The notes beneath the pieces were generated by a model that ran no database searches, had not been told where the DNA came from, and worked only from the letters and a program-made list of their open reading frames with translations. From NCBI GenBank assembly GCA_948567375.1, contig OX419758.1, positions 13,831,001 to 13,895,000 on the forward strand: a stretch of 64,000 nt of DNA. Direction: 5' to 3'. Positions 10,601 to 22,974 of this stretch are shown here, in pieces; the stretch's first letter is position 1, and each line of letters begins with the position of its first letter. Position numbers and translations under genes: made by a program. This DNA comes from Lunularia cruciata (lineage: Eukaryota; Streptophyta; Marchantiopsida; Lunulariales; Lunulariaceae).

Positions 10601-12370
10601 ATGCCCACCATCTTCGTGACGACACTGACGATACTCAGTTGTTACTCCTCCGAGATGCAGTTCGAGGTTCTCCAAACACTTCTGAGTGTGGTGTTCACGC
10701 CCAGTTCCATTCTGATTCTCGTGGGAAGTATTCTCTACTTTCGGCTATGGACGACCGCAAGGTATGATCGAGCGCATGGGCGCAATAACTCCAGAGGTCC
10801 ACGCAATTATCCTTTCATTGGCTGTCACATTGAGCTGACTAAAAACTTGAATCATATTTATGACTGGACAACGAAGTATGTCAAGAGGGATCCGACGAAT
10901 ACCATACGAGTCGTCAGGCCGTTTACATCGCAGAGCGTGATTTGCACGGCCAACCCAGCGAATGTCGAGCACATGCTGAAAACGCATTTTGAAAACTATC
11001 CGAAAGGAGAAACACTCTTGCACGGTCTAAGGCCTCTTTTGGGCGATGGCATCTTCAATGCTGATGGGGAAAGTTGGAAGTCTCAGCGCAAAATAGCCAG
11101 TTTCGAGTTCAGCACCAGAACTTTAAGGGACTTTGTGGTGGAGATAGTGCACACTGAGACTCGTCAACGCCTTCTGCCACTGCTTAAGAAAGCAAATTCT
11201 GAGGGGAGTGTTCTGGATATTCAAGACGTGTTAATGCGCTTTGCGTTTGACAACATATGTGTACTGGGTTTCGGCGTCGACAGTGCATGTTTGGACATCT
11301 CTCTCCCGAAGGTTGAGTTTGCTGACGCTTTCGATAAGGCGACTAATTTGACTTTCTTCCGGCTGCTGATTCCACCAACGTTCGTCGTGTTCTTGCCTGT
11401 GCTGAGATTCTTTCTAGGAGGATATGATACGGGTTTGACAGAAGCTCTGCAGATAGTCGACAAGTTTGCTCTCTCTGTAATAAGCAAACGACGAAAGGAA
11501 CTACAAGAATTACAGTCTAAGGTTGATCAGAAATCTAAGCCGGAGTCCACCAAGCAGGAATCAAGTAGCAAATTTTCGAAGGGTCATGATGATTTGCTCT
11601 CACGGTTCATTCAGCTCGATGCAGAAAGGAACTCAAGGAAACCAGGGTATAAGAAACAGTCGGGGGAGGAGCCGGCCGATGGACAAGAGACACCGGAGCT
11701 GTCAGACAAGTACATTAGAGACATGCTAATCAATTTTGTGCTTGCTGGAAGAGACACCTCATCTGCAGCCCTCACTTGGTTTGTGTGGCTGCTCTCCAAA
11801 CATCCTGAGGTAGAGGAGAAGATCAGAGTTGAGGTAGCAAGCATTGTAGAGGCTAAGAATGAATCCTTTCAAGGAGACAGGGCACATCAAAAGCGATCTG
11901 ATAGGTTCGACTTTGATGAGTTGAGACAGATGAACTACATACAGGCAGCAATTACAGAGTCAATGCGATTGTACCCACCTGTTCCAACAGATCCCAAGAC
12001 TGCGCAGGCCGATGATCACTTCCCGGATGGAACGTTTATCCGGAAAGGAGACAGAGTGGTGTACCATCCATACGCTATGGGGAGGATGGAAACTTTGTGG
12101 GGAAAGGACTGCTTGGACTTCAAGCCAGAGAGGTGGTTGCAAGATGGAAAGTTTGTGCAGGAAAGTTCGTTCAAATTTGCAGTGTTTCAAGCTGGTGCTC
12201 GTATGTGTCTGGGCAAGGAGATGGCTTACATACAAATGAAATACATAATAGCGTCCATTTTCAATAGTCCATTCAGGCTAAAAGTGGTTCCAAATCAAGT
12301 AATCCAGCACGATCTGTCATTGACGTTAAAAATGAAACATGGCTTGAAGGTCATTGTGGAGAAGACGTAA
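10601..12370 (+). CDS. Cytochrome P450, CYP94-like (clan 86 fatty-acid hydroxylase type)
   Basis: Intact intronless 589-aa P450. A hydrophobic N-terminus (about residues 20-48) would anchor it in the ER membrane, followed by a proline hinge PRNYPFIG near residue 66. Visible family motifs are I-helix AGRDTSS (382-388), ExxR as ESMR (453-456), FKPERW (507-512) and heme loop F529-Q-A-G-A-R-M-C536, with C536 the heme ligand. YHPYAMGRME and CLGKEMAYIQMK are characteristic of CYP94, whose members omega-hydroxylate fatty acids or jasmonoyl-isoleucine; the substrate here is unknown. It is longer than the usual 500-540 residues, with a Ser/Lys-rich loop at about 305-365. The start at M1 is favoured because it is kept in the decayed copy, whereas the alternative M19 (10655) is not. 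A broken paralogue lies at 22975-24732. Confidence 0.93.
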   Translation: MPTIFVTTLTILSCYSSEMQFEVLQTLLSVVFTPSSILILVGSILYFRLWTTARYDRAHGRNNSRGPRNYPFIGCHIELTKNLNHIYDWTTKYVKRDPTNTIRVVRPFTSQSVICTANPANVEHMLKTHFENYPKGETLLHGLRPLLGDGIFNADGESWKSQRKIASFEFSTRTLRDFVVEIVHTETRQRLLPLLKKANSEGSVLDIQDVLMRFAFDNICVLGFGVDSACLDISLPKVEFADAFDKATNLTFFRLLIPPTFVVFLPVLRFFLGGYDTGLTEALQIVDKFALSVISKRRKELQELQSKVDQKSKPESTKQESSSKFSKGHDDLLSRFIQLDAERNSRKPGYKKQSGEEPADGQETPELSDKYIRDMLINFVLAGRDTSSAALTWFVWLLSKHPEVEEKIRVEVASIVEAKNESFQGDRAHQKRSDRFDFDELRQMNYIQAAITESMRLYPPVPTDPKTAQADDHFPDGTFIRKGDRVVYHPYAMGRMETLWGKDCLDFKPERWLQDGKFVQESSFKFAVFQAGARMCLGKEMAYIQMKYIIASIFNSPFRLKVVPNQVIQHDLSLTLKMKHGLKVIVEKT

Positions 12371-13020
12371 ATTTGATCTCATAGGTAAGCAACTTAGACT
12401 AGGTTATAGGTCAATGATCTTTCTCGACACCTTTAGCTTCGCTAGCTAGCTTCTGTTCATCAATTCCCAGTTGACAGACATTGTAAAGAGAAGTACTAAA
12501 CAACAAATTAGAACAAAATTAGCAACGAGGAACCTTTTCTCTTTTTTCTTACTTTGCAGATTTTGTTCATTTTATTGTATCAAATTGTGAAATACTTATT
12601 ACCAAATGAAAGATTATGGTGATTTTTTCTGTTCTTCAATACAGATTTCTGAATTACTTAAAGGATTGTCTTTGTTACTTTCTAAAGCATTGGGTCGAAT
12701 TGGACATGTCTAACGAAAATTTGTGAATTTTATAAGATTGGAATAATAAAATTAATTCTATGTTATCAAGAAATAAAATAAAATAAAATAAAATCATGAA
12801 TATAAAAAAAATGACTTACACATGGTAATGAGGTTTGCGCCTTATATCATGGACTACTATTATCATACCCAATTGACTTTACACCAAATCTCTACCCACC
12901 TCAGATAAAAGTCAAATAGATATTGGGAATGTACATATACAGCATCCATGTTTAAATTGTATCTAAAATTATTTCCCAAAAACCAATATCAATAATCCAT
13001 CTACTTATACCGAAAGTAAC

Positions 13021-13072
13021 AGTGTAGAGTAGACTCTCATATAAATATAAATTTAAGAGTCTACTCTACACT
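13021..13072. repeat. Perfect 17-bp inverted repeat (hairpin)
   Basis: AGTGTAGAGTAGACTCT (13021-13037) is exactly the reverse complement of 13056-13072, with an 18-nt AT-rich spacer. It could be the remnant of a small inverted-repeat transposon or an RNA hairpin. Confidence 0.6.
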
Positions 13073-13991
13073 TGGAAAAAACTTACATAATCTCAATAAA
13101 CATTTTACTATTATTGTTTAGGAGTTACTATGGCTTTTTGTTCAAAGAAGGAGACAAAATTTTGGGTACATGTTGTTTTACTAAGAGCACTAGCCTCCTT
13201 TCAAGAAAATCAATCTTATTGATGTGTAATGTTCCATGTATATATCTCTATATTTGCTTTAAAAATTGCTAAGTACGGATACTTTTTCACTTTTTTATCT
13301 TTTATTAAAATTCACTACAAACTGCAATAATACATGTCAAGTTGATAATCAGATACATCCAACTCAGCTTGGCTACGTGTTCTTGCGAGACACCAGAAGG
13401 TGTTGATGTAGGTGTCGTTAAATATATGTCATCATCATACAACATAACCGTCACGGAGAAAAGGCGATAGCGTAGGAGAACAAGAGGATGGGAAGACCCC
13501 ATCGAGCCGTGCAAGGATAAGGCATAAAAAGTAAAATGAGAGAAAAAGGCGACCGCGTAGGATAACAAGGATACTACATTTCTTCTTGAATATAGATTGA
13601 TTAGTATAGAGAAGATTGTATACACACTAGGATTTAGTATACTAGGAAATTAGTATAGAGAAGATTGTAATTAATCCTCATGCAATACCGAACAGACTGA
13701 CTGTAGGCCATCTCTTTAAAATGACAGTAGGCAAAGCATATGCCCTGAGTCCTGACACTGCGCGAGAACCCTGCACTTTCCTAGAGGCTAATACCTACCG
13801 AGGATATCTGTATAGATGCAACTCCGTCAAGAGACTCTCGCTTAGGCTTCAAAAGACACACCGCATGGGGTCTCAAATATAGCATTTATGGGTACCCGTA
13901 ATATTCCATCAAAGTTTTTAGGGGTAATGGGTATAACTTGTATGGACAGTAAAACCCAGGATCAAAAAGTGCTTTACTTGTACCCTAGTGC

Positions 13992-14098
13992 GACCCATAA
14001 AAATTATATGGGGATTTGAAATCTTAACCCATGGAGTTATCCAGTGAGACCCATATAAGTTATGTGAGGATTTGAAATCATGACCCATAGAGTTACTT
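13992..14098. repeat. 55-bp tandem repeat, two copies, ACCCAT-rich
   Basis: GACCCATAAAAATTATATGG starts at 13992 and a variant, GACCCATATAAGTTATGTG, starts at 14047. Each is followed by GATTTGAAATC. The same ACCCAT/ATGGGT theme occurs at 7905-8010, 9290-9420 and 38235-38265. Confidence 0.5.
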
Positions 14099-14499
14099 TG
14101 GAGTGTGCGTTTCTCACAACTATCCATAAAAATTAATTTCACATTGTTGCCTGATTTTGAATTGATCTTGCAGCCTGATTTTGAACTTAATTCCTGCCCA
14201 TGATATTCATTAAGAAGAGAGCTAAAGCTAATCCAACTTGCAAACCTAACGTCACCAACACACTTGCTTTGGTTCACAACGCATCTCCTTTCTTGTGATC
14301 CCTTGCGAGCTCCCCCATTCTAGTGTTCCTTGCAAGTTCTCCTTGCTCTTTGCTCCTCTTCTTGATATTGCATGTGTGAGTGAAAGTGCAATTTAGATTG
14401 TGGAATCCGAGCTCTCTTACTCCTTACTCTCAACTCTGAAATACCTTGCAATTTGTGACTTGTAATAAGTTTAATAAAAAAGCATTATAGTTGGATCCA

Positions 14500-15349
14500 A
14501 GCCATCAAGGATGTCGCACAAGTGCTCACATTATTATGCTCCAATAGATTGCAAAATTAATCTGGTTGACATTGCGTGCGGAAATATAGAATGGCCATCT
14601 CGAGGAGAGGCTTGAATGAAATGAATGGAGCTCAGACGACAAAGAAGATTATATTGGGGTACTCACAAGAAGGTGGAATCATACCTTGGAATCCCATTAT
14701 ATGCAATATAGAATGTAGTGTACACAAAGCAGTGAGTTTGTATTCAAATATTTTTTAGGATTGGATGCTCGGGCATTTAGACAACTTACTAAAATGGATT
14801 TTTTATCATTCCAAGCTTTAGTAAATGTTGTATAAAGTATTAAGAAATGCATTTATGCACCAAGTAGCCTTTGAGTACCATGGAGAGAACCAAGAAAAAA
14901 CAAGAAATTATGTAATGCAAAATTTTTTGGCCCATATGAGGTCCCGCACAATGTAATATTTATATGACTTCCATATCCATGGAATATTTGTATGGACTCT
15001 GAGTATTTTTTGATTCAACCAAACACTTTGTTTTATGTTTATATACTATGAGTGATTTGATTCACTTGGAATACTCTTTCAATGTACTTTGAGTGGTTTC
15101 CACCAACTCTTTTGTTTATGTACTTTGAATGAGTTCAATTCACTTGGAATACTCTATCTTGAGTACTCTCTTTGAATGAAATATTGCACTTGTGCTTGGT
15201 TAAATTGCATAATAATTGTATTAATTTGGCATGGTGAACCTAATGTGGTTGCACGGTATGCGTGGGTTTGTGCAATATGCATGGTATGCATGGGTTGTGT
15301 GTGATTGCATGGGATGCATGGGCATTTGCAAAGGTAAACCATTGTGGTC
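14500..15349. other. AT-rich stretch, nothing recognised
   Basis: Non-coding by eye. It has some locally repeated phrases (variants of ACTTTGAGTGGTTTC and CACTTGGAATACTC at 15050-15160). It may belong to the composite repeat that continues to 18.8 kb. Confidence 0.35.
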
Positions 15350-15610
15350 ATGCATTTGCAAAGGTGGTGCCCGAGTATTTGGGAAGAGAAGGTGAGTATT
15401 TTGGGTTGTGTGGTTGCACAGGTGTGCATTTGAAGATTGTGCATGTTTTGGGAAGAGAAGGTGAGTATTTTGGGAGGTGTGGTTGCCCAGGTGTGCATTT
15501 GAAGGTTGTGTGTGAGTATTTCAAGAAGAGAAGGTGAGTATTTTGGGTGGTGCATTGATGAAAGTTGTGCATGAGTATTGTTGGAGGAGAAGGACAGTAT
15601 TTTGGGCAGA
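15350..15610. repeat. About 70-bp tandem repeats, roughly four copies
   Basis: GAAGAGAAGGTGAGTATTTT recurs near 15383, 15452 and 15525, with a diverged unit near 15585. Spacing is 65-73 bp, and GGTGTGCATTTGAAG-type segments lie between. The unit spacing is uneven and the copies diverged, so this is a minisatellite-like array. The open frames on both strands are a by-product of the repeat. Confidence 0.6.
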
Positions 15611-15879
15611 GTTGTATGTATGTGTGGGCATTTGTAAAGGTAAACTAATGTGGTTGTGCAAGGTGTGCTGTGTGCATGTGCATTTGCAAAGGTAAGCAAG
15701 GAGGGAGGAAATTTGGGAATCTATGAATTCTAGAGCAACACAAATCAGATGTCTATAGGAAGAGCATATCAAATGTCTAGAGGAAGAGCATAGATGAATG
15801 GTAGGATTGGAAACAAATGGGTGTTGTGTCATTGGTGGTTGAAGGGTTGCAAAGAATTTAGTGGCACTCATGTACACCA

Positions 15880-16640
15880 ATAGAAAAGAGGAATAGCTAG
15901 GTGAGATGAAGGACATAAAGCAATTTGCAACACCCATGGGGAGAGAGTGCAAGAAATCGAGAGAGGAGAGTGTTTCATACAAAAAGCCTCAAGGTAGAAG
16001 GCATTCAACACGAGTGTGAATTGGGAAAGTGAGGAGAGGAGAACTAAGAGTGTAGGTACACAAATTGGAGAGAGTGCAGGTGCAAAAGGGAAAGAGAGGA
16101 AAGTTTAGTCAAGAGTGCAAGTGAAAGAATCAAGAAAGAGATGGGAGGACAAAATTTTGGGACACATTCAACTTGGAACACATTTGTAGCGAGAGAGAGG
16201 CCCGTGTGGATCAAGAAAGAGAGGAGAACTAGGGAGAAGAGAGGACATAAGAGAATTTTGAGATAGAGCTTTCTCATACATGATACATTCACATCAAGAG
16301 AGAGGCCTTTTCAAATCAAGAAAGAGAGGAGAACTGGGGAGAAGAGAGGATTTTGGGATAGAGCATCCACAAGAGAGAGTGCCGATGCAAGAGAGTAGAG
16401 GGAAAAAGAGGAGAGAAGACTAATAATTTTGAGAGTTTCAAGGGGTAATTTTGAGTTTCATGTAGAGCAAGAGCAAGATGGACTAAAAGAAGACTTCCAA
16501 TTTTGAGGAGCAATTTTGAGTTTCATGCAGAGCAAGAGTAAGAGAGACAAAGCAAGACGGACTGAAATTGAAATTTAAGAGCAAGACAAATGAGATGGAA
16601 ATTGAGGAGTACTAGAGAGATGTTGAAATTCAACACATGG
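15880..16640. repeat. Purine-rich degenerate repeat tract
   Basis: The plus strand is dominated by A and G, with recurring phrases such as TCAAGAAAGAGAGGAGAACT and GGGGAGAAGAGAGGA (about 16210, 16320) and AATTTTGAGTTTCATG (about 16448, 16511). The leucine- and serine-rich open frames on the opposite strand follow from this composition and are not taken as genes. Confidence 0.5.
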
Positions 16641-16799
16641 AGGAGACCTCCAAAGCAACCTGGTTGATCAGGTTTCATATGGTTGTTGATTACATGCCAT
16701 ACATGAAGTGGTGTTAGTTGGATAAAAATCAAATCCAAGAAGCTGCAAATTCAGTTTGAGAAATAGACTTGGATGCATTGGGATTGAAAATCACCCTTG

Positions 16800-18825
<2,026 letters not shown>

Positions 18826-19304
18826 ACCAAAAGAGCACTTCTACTAATAGGGCAGAAGCCAAAATAGGCTTGAACTTTGGAGGCAATTTTGAAGGCCTAA
18901 ACAGATGAATCAGGCCTCAAAATGTGCAAATTCCCCCTCCAAAGGAAAAACAGCTGGCCTTCCCTCCTCCCTGGTTTGTCTTGCCGAGAGCTTTCCAACG
19001 ATACCTCACCCACATGATTCTAAGATTCCTACAAGAATACTCTCTGATTAAAGCCTATTTGACCAACCAGATGGGACCAAGACTGACATGTCGCCCATCC
19101 GAGCAAGTAATCTAAGGGTGGAGCTTGCTGATAGGTCACCTATCCATGTACCTAATCCTAAGGTCGAGCTTCCTTGGAGGAGACACTCTTTGGCTATATA
19201 ATAAAGAGAAGGTGCTCTTTTGGGGCATCAGAGGATTGAGTGTGAAATTTGTGTTTCTCTCTTGTATCTCTCTTGAAGAGTTCTCTTGTCCTTGGAGTAT
19301 TACA
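18826..19304 (+). repeat. Second copy of the 711-1435 LTR family, 5'-truncated
   Basis: It matches 971-1435 from ACCAAAAGAGCACTTCTACT to GAGTATTACA, including the TATA-like GCTATATAATAAAGAG near 19192. The first part of the LTR is missing. It may be the 3' LTR of the unclassified remnant before it or an independent solo LTR. Confidence 0.7.
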
Positions 19305-20314
19305 CATATCAAGGAAGTTACCCTTGACATTCTGAACAAGCAAGTCAATGTGAGGAAGGGTTCTAGGAACAATGGAGTATTGAGTGTACCACTGGATAGA
19401 AAAACCAAGTAGACAACATATTTTGGATTATGATGGGCTTTCATTTTTTGGGAAGAGATGTGTGCAGTCAACAACGACGTCAAGGTGAAAGAACCTTTGG
19501 CCTGAAAACTTACCTTTGGGGTGAAATAAACCTACATGCAAGGACTAGTTGTTGGGGTAAGAGAGGCTTTTCAAGAGGAAGAGGCCTTTTGCGTGGCATG
19601 AGCCACCACTAGCAAGAGCTTATTAGATTAGAAATTTTCTGAGAGTGGTTGTTGATTTCTCTTTTTGTAGCATGCAACATTGGGCGTCTCTAATTTATTC
19701 TATAATTTATTCATGCTTGTTTAATCTCTTGCGCAAAAACCAAGAGATTAGACAAGCATGAATAAATTACATGTGACATTGTGACACTCTATTCTCATTT
19801 CTAGTTATCTCTAATACATATCCTTGATGGAATAGGTTGTTCCCTCTTACCAATTGTATTATTAGTAAGTCAATACTAGGTTGTCACACAAAGATCATTG
19901 GATATCATGACCAAAGATCTCCTCATTTGATACATATATTTTATATTTTTTTTTGCTATCTCCTCTTGGTGCATAGCAGATGCTTATACTGGAAGACAAG
20001 ATTTAACTGCACTTTCTTCTTTCTATTAGGATAAGGTTAGGATGGACGATGGTACTTCTTTTCAGTTGTAGGATAGCCGCATTCAGCGGTTGAACTTGAA
20101 AATAGGACAAACAAATGGCTCATGGTCAAGCGACTACTAAAGCCCTTATAATGGCCATGTGTAGAAATAAGAGTTTTTAACGTACTTAACGAGGAGAATA
20201 CATCGAACCAACTTTGGACAAGAATCAACGAGTCATGATAACATCTCCTTTTGTCTCATTTGACTAACAAGGACATTATTTATTTCCAGGAATCAACTTT
20301 CGTATCGTCTCAGC
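19305..20314. other. Spacer with a strong hairpin, no gene seen
   Basis: Short frames after the LTR-like repeat (19305-19620) have no recognised motif. The remainder is AT-rich. The one clear structure is the inverted repeat at 19703-19769. Confidence 0.4.
19703..19769. repeat. 29-bp inverted repeat with 9-nt loop
   Basis: The arms at 19703-19731 and 19741-19769 are complementary at 28 of 29 positions. The core ATTCATGCTTGT pairs with ACAAGCATGAAT, and the loop is CGCAAAAAC. It would form a long, stable hairpin in RNA or cruciform DNA. No flanking gene explains it. Confidence 0.75.
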
Positions 20315-20692
20315 CTAAAACAAATGTAATCTTTTCCGGACAATTCTCTTGTATGATAAAGTCTGACATATGCCATAAAAACTACTAAAAGAGAAACAAA
20401 TACAACAACATGATTCTTCCGATTTTACAAGCACATAAAGAAATGTTTTAGACAAAGAATTGTACGTCCTACTTTCTTGACGTTTATCGTATAGAACGGG
20501 ATATAACAATACCTCGAGAGCGGTGTCATGGAGCTTCAGAATATTGTACAACATATCATTATCAACAAATCGAATCATACTAGACAAAAACTCTCTCTTA
20601 GATTTAAAGCGTGGATTAATTTGATTCTGCATAGGTTCCCTATTCAGTATATCCTCACCTTGTTTCAGAAAAGGTTTTCTTATACGCCTCAT
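20315..20692 (-). other. 125-aa open frame, possible orphan exon
   Basis: Not recognised. The first part (RFVDNDMLYNILKLHDTALE) looks like a folded, coding-quality segment and is followed on the minus strand by a possible splice donor (CTCGAG then GTATTG, near 20515). The remainder is likely intronic. The corresponding sequence in duplicate copy 1 (about 7690-8260) does not keep the frame. There is weak resemblance to a helical GAT-type segment, not enough to name it. It is probably a fragment of a once larger gene or chance. Confidence 0.2.
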
Positions 20693-21126
20693 GTTAAGTA
20701 AAGTATGGGTTCTATTTAGTTACTAAGAGACGGTTAAAGCAATTGACTTCGCAAAAAAGTCGATGAACACCTGTAGAATTTAAGAGAATAATCATACTGG
20801 ATTCATTTACTATTACTTCCAAGAATTTTAAACTGAATAAATTATAACTATATTTTAATTCATCATTTTATATTTTTCCCTAAAAAATAGCTTTTTGAAA
20901 TCTATGGGTCCATGCTGAATTCCAGAAGTCATTGATACTAATTTTATAGAATATTCATAATTTTCATTTTTATGACATTAATATGGATATCAATAAAATT
21001 TCCTATAGTGCACAATAGGAAAAATTGGATCAAAGTGCAAGAAATCCTCTATCCATTGAGGGAAAGGCAAAGGCCTTAAGTCTAGAACTACAAAAGAACA
21101 ATAGATTATCTTGCATGGATTTTAAT

Positions 21127-21422
21127 GGTCAAGTGAAAAATGACCAAATAGTATACCCAAAAATGAAAAGAAAAAGTAATACAAGGCACAAAGAGTGCAA
21201 AAGGGAAAATGAGCATCAGGCCAAATAAAGTAATACTAATTCCTTATGGTGAACAACGACTCGAAAGCAAACAAGGTCAAGTGAAAAATTGGCCAAATCG
21301 TATACCCAAAATGGAAAAGAAAAAATAATACAAGACACAAAAAGTTCAAAGGGAAAATGATCATGAGGCCAAAAAATATATACTAATTCTTATGCTAAAC
21401 AATGAATCGAAAACAAAACAAG
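21127..21422. repeat. 148-bp tandem duplication, two copies
   Basis: GGTCAAGTGAAAAATGACC starts at 21127 and GGTCAAGTGAAAAATTGGCC at 21275. The two 148-bp units are similar throughout. The corresponding part of duplicate copy 1 (about 8650-8810) has a single unit, so the tandem step occurred after the locus duplicated. Confidence 0.7.
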
Positions 21423-22974
21423 GGGAAAGAAATAAAGTAAACTAGTGTCAAAGTGAGTAATATAAATCCTCCGATGGTATATCTGGTAAATGGGTAGAGA
21501 AGTTCTTAGACATGATAAGAACTCCTGTTGTCGTGACCCATCTATAAATAAACAATGCTTGAAAGTGCAATATAATGATATATATTCTCTATCTAAAATA
21601 TGAGGTGAAAATGGTTGGACAGAGCTTCTCTACTTTGAGGAACTTCGTGTTATCTCTCGAAGAACTGTATAATGGAATATACAACTGCACTGAAATCCAT
21701 ATAGTAAAAATTATAAAAATAACCGCCCGGTGGCCCGGTGGTCAACTAGAAATCACGTTAGATATCACAAGAGGTCTATATGAATTTGAACTATTTTTGT
21801 TTCTTGTTACTTTTACAAGCACATAGGCTTCACTAGGAATGGTTTATGTAGAGTAAACAGTTATGAATCTCGGGGATTAGTATATAACCATCCGAGATAG
21901 TTAAGCTAGCATTAGAGTAAAACTTTAGACAATATTAACTAGTCAGTTTGCACCTAAGGCAAAGAGGGCCCCTTATGGGCGGCTGCTTTTCGTCTTCAAA
22001 GCCTGTTATATGTAGCCACCTTATGAAATACACGGATCATCAATATTTATTATAACTTGGTAGAAAACTAAAATGAGAATGATAATAAAACTGTGAAACT
22101 GAATATGTGTATTTGGATCCACCTCATTCTTCGTATGAATCTTCCTGATAGACTCTAAGAAATAAGAGAAAGCAAAAAATGCTGATTTATTGGCATTCTT
22201 TACAGATGAACCAGAATAGATAATGATATTCGAATCAAACAGAGATATGATTTAATTTTCTTTTATTATATGAAGCCTAATACGAGATGATGAGTTCTTC
22301 TAACAGAAGGTGCTTCTAGGTATAACGAACTATGTCATATGGAAAAGAGAATGACTCAAACTTGAATCAAACGGGGATTGCATGTTAACATAACATATTC
22401 ATGAGAAGGAAGGGAGAGATGTCAATCAATCCCCTCAATCGGAAGCACTGGACTGGAGCAGGGCTCTTGTACATGAATTCTGTCTGCCTGCAACATTCCC
22501 TTTATTGGTCTCTCCGTCTGTCGAGAGTTCCCTTCTACAACGTCCATGCACCGCCGTGGACCAGTTAGAATGGTCTGAGGCAACTGATCGTGAAGGTACA
22601 GGATCTCTCTATTGTGTTATGAAATCTAAGAAGCATTTTATGTTGGAATGAGAATCGAGATTACTCAGCCTTTAGAACCCATTGAGTTTTGGACCATTTT
22701 GGCCTGGCTCGCCAACATTTGTGTGTCTATCGAGGTTTTCGCATTGTGAAAAGTGCTATCCTTCCTTAGCTTGGTACTCTACTCCTGTCCTCTCGAAGAC
22801 CGGACCTTAAACGTTCCTTTCCATGCTACACCTATGGCTCGGATATCGATCAACTCTATGTGACCTGTGCGATAGGAACCATATCTGATCCAAGCTTCCA
22901 TGTTGGAAACATATACCAGGGCTGTCCCTTCACTCATCCATCTATTGAAGTAGCTGTGGAATGTAGATCTGCTG
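21423..22974. other. Upstream flank of the P450 pseudogene; no gene seen
   Basis: From about 22430 onward this matches 10135-10600 in front of the intact P450 gene, including AACATTCCCTTTATTGGTCT and GTGGACCAGTTAGAA. About 65 bp near 22590-22655 are extra relative to copy 1. The part 21423-22430 is AT-rich, without recognisable match to copy 1 and without coding signal. Confidence 0.5.

Larger units (their letters stand above)
12371..14500. other. AT-rich spacer without a recognised gene
   Basis: Homology with the second P450 locus ends near 12478, about 110 bp after the stop codon, so the first part is likely 3' UTR. The rest is AT-rich and holds a perfect 17-bp hairpin (13021-13072) and a two-copy 55-bp tandem repeat. 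Short open frames on both strands here are not supported by any motif. Confidence 0.5.

Noticed and set aside
9940-10675. Minus-strand frames of 94-99 aa upstream of the P450 gene
   Set aside because: No motif, not conserved in the duplicate locus, and they overlap the likely promoter and start of the P450 gene.
10745-12239. Several open frames antisense to or overlapping the P450 gene
   Set aside because: They are shadows of a long, motif-complete coding frame and carry no motif of their own.
15350-15610. CRISPR-like repeat/spacer array
   Set aside because: Repeats are diverged, spacing irregular, there are no unique spacers, and the context is eukaryotic.
15154-15982. Long minus-strand open frames rich in His, Thr and Cys
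   Set aside because: They arise from the 70-bp tandem repeats and purine-rich composition; internal periodicity follows the DNA repeat.
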